From assembly GCA_026393015.1 (NCBI GenBank), contig JAPLBA010000023.1:1-42898 (forward strand): DNA of 42,898 nt, given 5' to 3'. The translations under genes and the position numbers were made by a program. The stretch is from Actinomycetota bacterium (lineage in GTDB: Bacteria > Actinomycetota > Actinomycetes > Nanopelagicales > Nanopelagicaceae). The notes under the pieces were generated by a model. That model was not told where the DNA came from and searched no databases. It saw only the letters and a program-made list of their open reading frames with translations. The stretch's first letter is position 1; every line of letters begins with the position of its first letter. Shown here piece by piece: positions 41,325-42,898 of the stretch.

Positions 41325-41330
41325 AGCCTA
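41325..41330 (-). promoter_or_regulatory. -10 element of leaderless promoter of the Fic-like gene
   Basis: TAGGCT on the minus strand ends six bases before the GTG at 41318. There is no -35 box. It shares the 96-base divergent region with acsA. Confidence 0.5.
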
Positions 41331-41414
41331 GAGCCGACTCTGGTACTCCCCTCACCTGAGCGACTAATCTGACTCCGAGCAGTACCCACTATTTGGAACC
41401 TCCCGGGAGTTAAC

Positions 41415-42898
41415 GTGTCTGACGAACAAGCCCTCTCCAGCCTCTCTTACGAGTCACGCTCCTTCGCGCCACCTGCAGAGTTCGCGGCTGCGGCGAACGG
41501 AAAAGCCTCGCTCTACGACGAAGCCGAAGCGGACCGACTCGCTTTCTGGGAACGCCAAGCGCACGAACTCGAGTGGGCCAAGCCCTGGCACACCGTCCTT
41601 GAGTGGGACTTGCCCTTCGCCAAGTGGTTTATTGGCGGAGAAATAAATATCACGGTCAATTGCTTGGACCGACATGTAGACGCCGGCCGCGGTAATCGCG
41701 TGGCATTCCACTTTGAAGGTGAACCCGGTGACACTCGCACCATTACTTATGGGCAATTACTCACCGAGGTAAAACAAACAACAAATGCGCTTATCGAGCT
41801 CGGGGTAAAGAAGGGCGATCGCGTCGCCATTTACATGCCGATGATTCCAGAAGCTGCAATTGCCATGCTGGCCTGCGCCCGCCTCGGCGCACTCCACTCT
41901 GTAGTCTTTGGCGGCTTCTCGTCAGAAGCACTTCTTGCACGCATTCAAGATGCAGATGCCACTTTAGTAATCACCGCCGACGGTGGATTCCGCAAAGGCG
42001 TTGCGGCTGCGCTGAAGCCAGCTGTAGATGAAGCGCTTGAGGGTCAACACAACGTCAAGAACGTACTTGTCGTGCGCCGTACCGGCCAAGAGGTTGCCTG
42101 GGAGAGCGAACGCGATGTGTGGTGGCACGAAATAGTTTCCCGCCAAAGCACAGAGCACGTAGCAATTGCACACGACAGTGAGCATCCACTTTTCATTCTT
42201 TACACTTCCGGAACTACTGCAAAACCTAAGGGAATCCTGCACACCACTGGTGGTTACATCACGCAGGTCGCCTACACCGCGAAGATGGTCTTCGATCTCA
42301 AACCAGAGACCGATGTTTTCTGGTGTACCGCAGATGTTGGCTGGGTTACCGGACACTCATACGTGGTCTACGGACCGCTAGCTAATTGCGCCACACAGGT
42401 GATGTACGAAGGAACGCCCGATACTCCGAGCAAGCATCGCATGTGGGAGATCATCGAGAAGTACCGCGTCACCATTCTCTACACCGCGCCTACTTTGATC
42501 CGCACATGGATGAAGTGGGGTGACGATATTCCTGCATCGCATGATCTTTCTTCACTTCGCCTCCTCGGTTCCGTCGGCGAACCCATCAATCCAGAAGCAT
42601 GGATGTGGTACCGCGAAGTGATCGGCAAGAACAAGTGCCCCATTATCAACACCTGGTGGCAGACAGAAACTGGCGGCATGATGATTTCTCCACTTCCTGG
42701 AATTAGCGCAAAGGTCGTTGATGACAACGCCGTACCTGTGGAACGTGGAAACGGTGGCTATCTCATTCTCGATAAGCCTTGGCCTGCGATGCTCCGCGGA
42801 ATTTGGGGCGAGCCAGAGCGTTACAAGGAGACCTATTGGTCGCGTTACGAGGGTATTTACTTCGCTGGCGATGGTGCCAAACTCGATGAGGATGGCGC
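41415..42898 (+). CDS. acsA: Acetyl-CoA synthetase (partial)
   Basis: The frame starts at GTG 41415 behind GGGAG and runs off the window with about 495 of some 650 residues. It has the acetyl-CoA synthetase N-terminal segment (WFIGGEINITVNCLDRH), the ATP loop YTSGTTAKPKG, DVGWVTGHSYVVYGPL, and WWQTETGG of the adenylation core. The C-terminal domain with the regulatory lysine is outside. It activates acetate to acetyl-CoA. The ATP loop has Ala where many have Gly, a change I recall in actinobacterial relatives. Its place after the HAD and Fic-like genes is conserved. Confidence 0.95.
   Translation, partial: MSDEQALSSLSYESRSFAPPAEFAAAANGKASLYDEAEADRLAFWERQAHELEWAKPWHTVLEWDLPFAKWFIGGEINITVNCLDRHVDAGRGNRVAFHFEGEPGDTRTITYGQLLTEVKQTTNALIELGVKKGDRVAIYMPMIPEAAIAMLACARLGALHSVVFGGFSSEALLARIQDADATLVITADGGFRKGVAAALKPAVDEALEGQHNVKNVLVVRRTGQEVAWESERDVWWHEIVSRQSTEHVAIAHDSEHPLFILYTSGTTAKPKGILHTTGGYITQVAYTAKMVFDLKPETDVFWCTADVGWVTGHSYVVYGPLANCATQVMYEGTPDTPSKHRMWEIIEKYRVTILYTAPTLIRTWMKWGDDIPASHDLSSLRLLGSVGEPINPEAWMWYREVIGKNKCPIINTWWQTETGGMMISPLPGISAKVVDDNAVPVERGNGGYLILDKPWPAMLRGIWGEPERYKETYWSRYEGIYFAGDGAKLDEDG

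Overview
This 42.9-kb window looks like conserved chromosome from a low-GC actinobacterium (about half G+C by eye). The gene order tmk-holB-alpha/beta hydrolase next to topA, a small-domain methyltransferase, hppA, an HAD-IB phosphatase and acsA is a hallmark of Actinobacteria (Streptomyces and Mycobacterium share much of it, from memory). The MFS-thymidylate kinase fusion and the Lys/Ala tail on TopA fit as well. The secreted 590-residue protein ends in a Cys-containing tail of a kind I associate with freshwater actinobacteria of the Nanopelagicales type, but I cannot prove the order. I see no phage, insertion sequence, CRISPR array or rRNA. There is one tRNA (Thr, CGT).

Layout. 1-1932: end of a PglK-like ABC exporter and a small lipoprotein. 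1981-3808: a one-carbon/methyl-transfer cluster with a PF13769-like small protein, a homocysteine S-methyltransferase and a SpoU rRNA/tRNA methylase. 3812-9905: a cytochrome oxidase island with ctaG, an unusual cupredoxin, subunits II, I and III, a bidirectional terminator, and a Sco copper chaperone. 9975-13463: an S9 peptidase, then a dapB-like/VOC/ABM operon. 13675-18987: a DEAD-box helicase, an amidase, a DinB-like protein, a MalY/PatB C-S lyase and an isochorismatase-fold hydrolase. 19268-27009: a zinc dehydrogenase, a fatty-acid desaturase, a CASTOR/POLLUX-type ion channel, a PlsC acyltransferase, a patatin phospholipase and a large secreted protein. 27044-36661: tRNA-Thr, a VOC protein, an exported hydrolase, holB, MFS-tmk, topA and a methyltransferase. 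36675-42898: hppA, two small membrane proteins where an actinobacterial Tad pilus locus usually sits, an HAD phosphatase, a degenerate Fic-like protein and the start of acsA.

How it works together. The oxidase island holds the structural subunits and copper-delivery factors of an aa3-type terminal oxidase. HppA (K+-independent by its key Lys) adds a pyrophosphate-driven proton pump. TopA, HolB and Tmk serve DNA replication and nucleotide supply. The desaturase, PlsC and patatin touch membrane lipids. Many genes in the window appear to be transcribed without a 5' leader: a -10-like hexamer ends exactly six bases before the start codon in ten clear cases. I used that rule, together with Shine-Dalgarno sites, to choose start codons.

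The window is mostly ordinary core genome. The items most worth a second look are the CuA-like cupredoxin that lacks the usual His/Met ligands, a DapB homologue without its catalytic histidine pair, an apparent remnant of a Tad locus, a Fic-fold protein without the Fic motif, and a strong hppA terminator lying inside the coding frame of the next gene. I found no clearly new multi-gene system.
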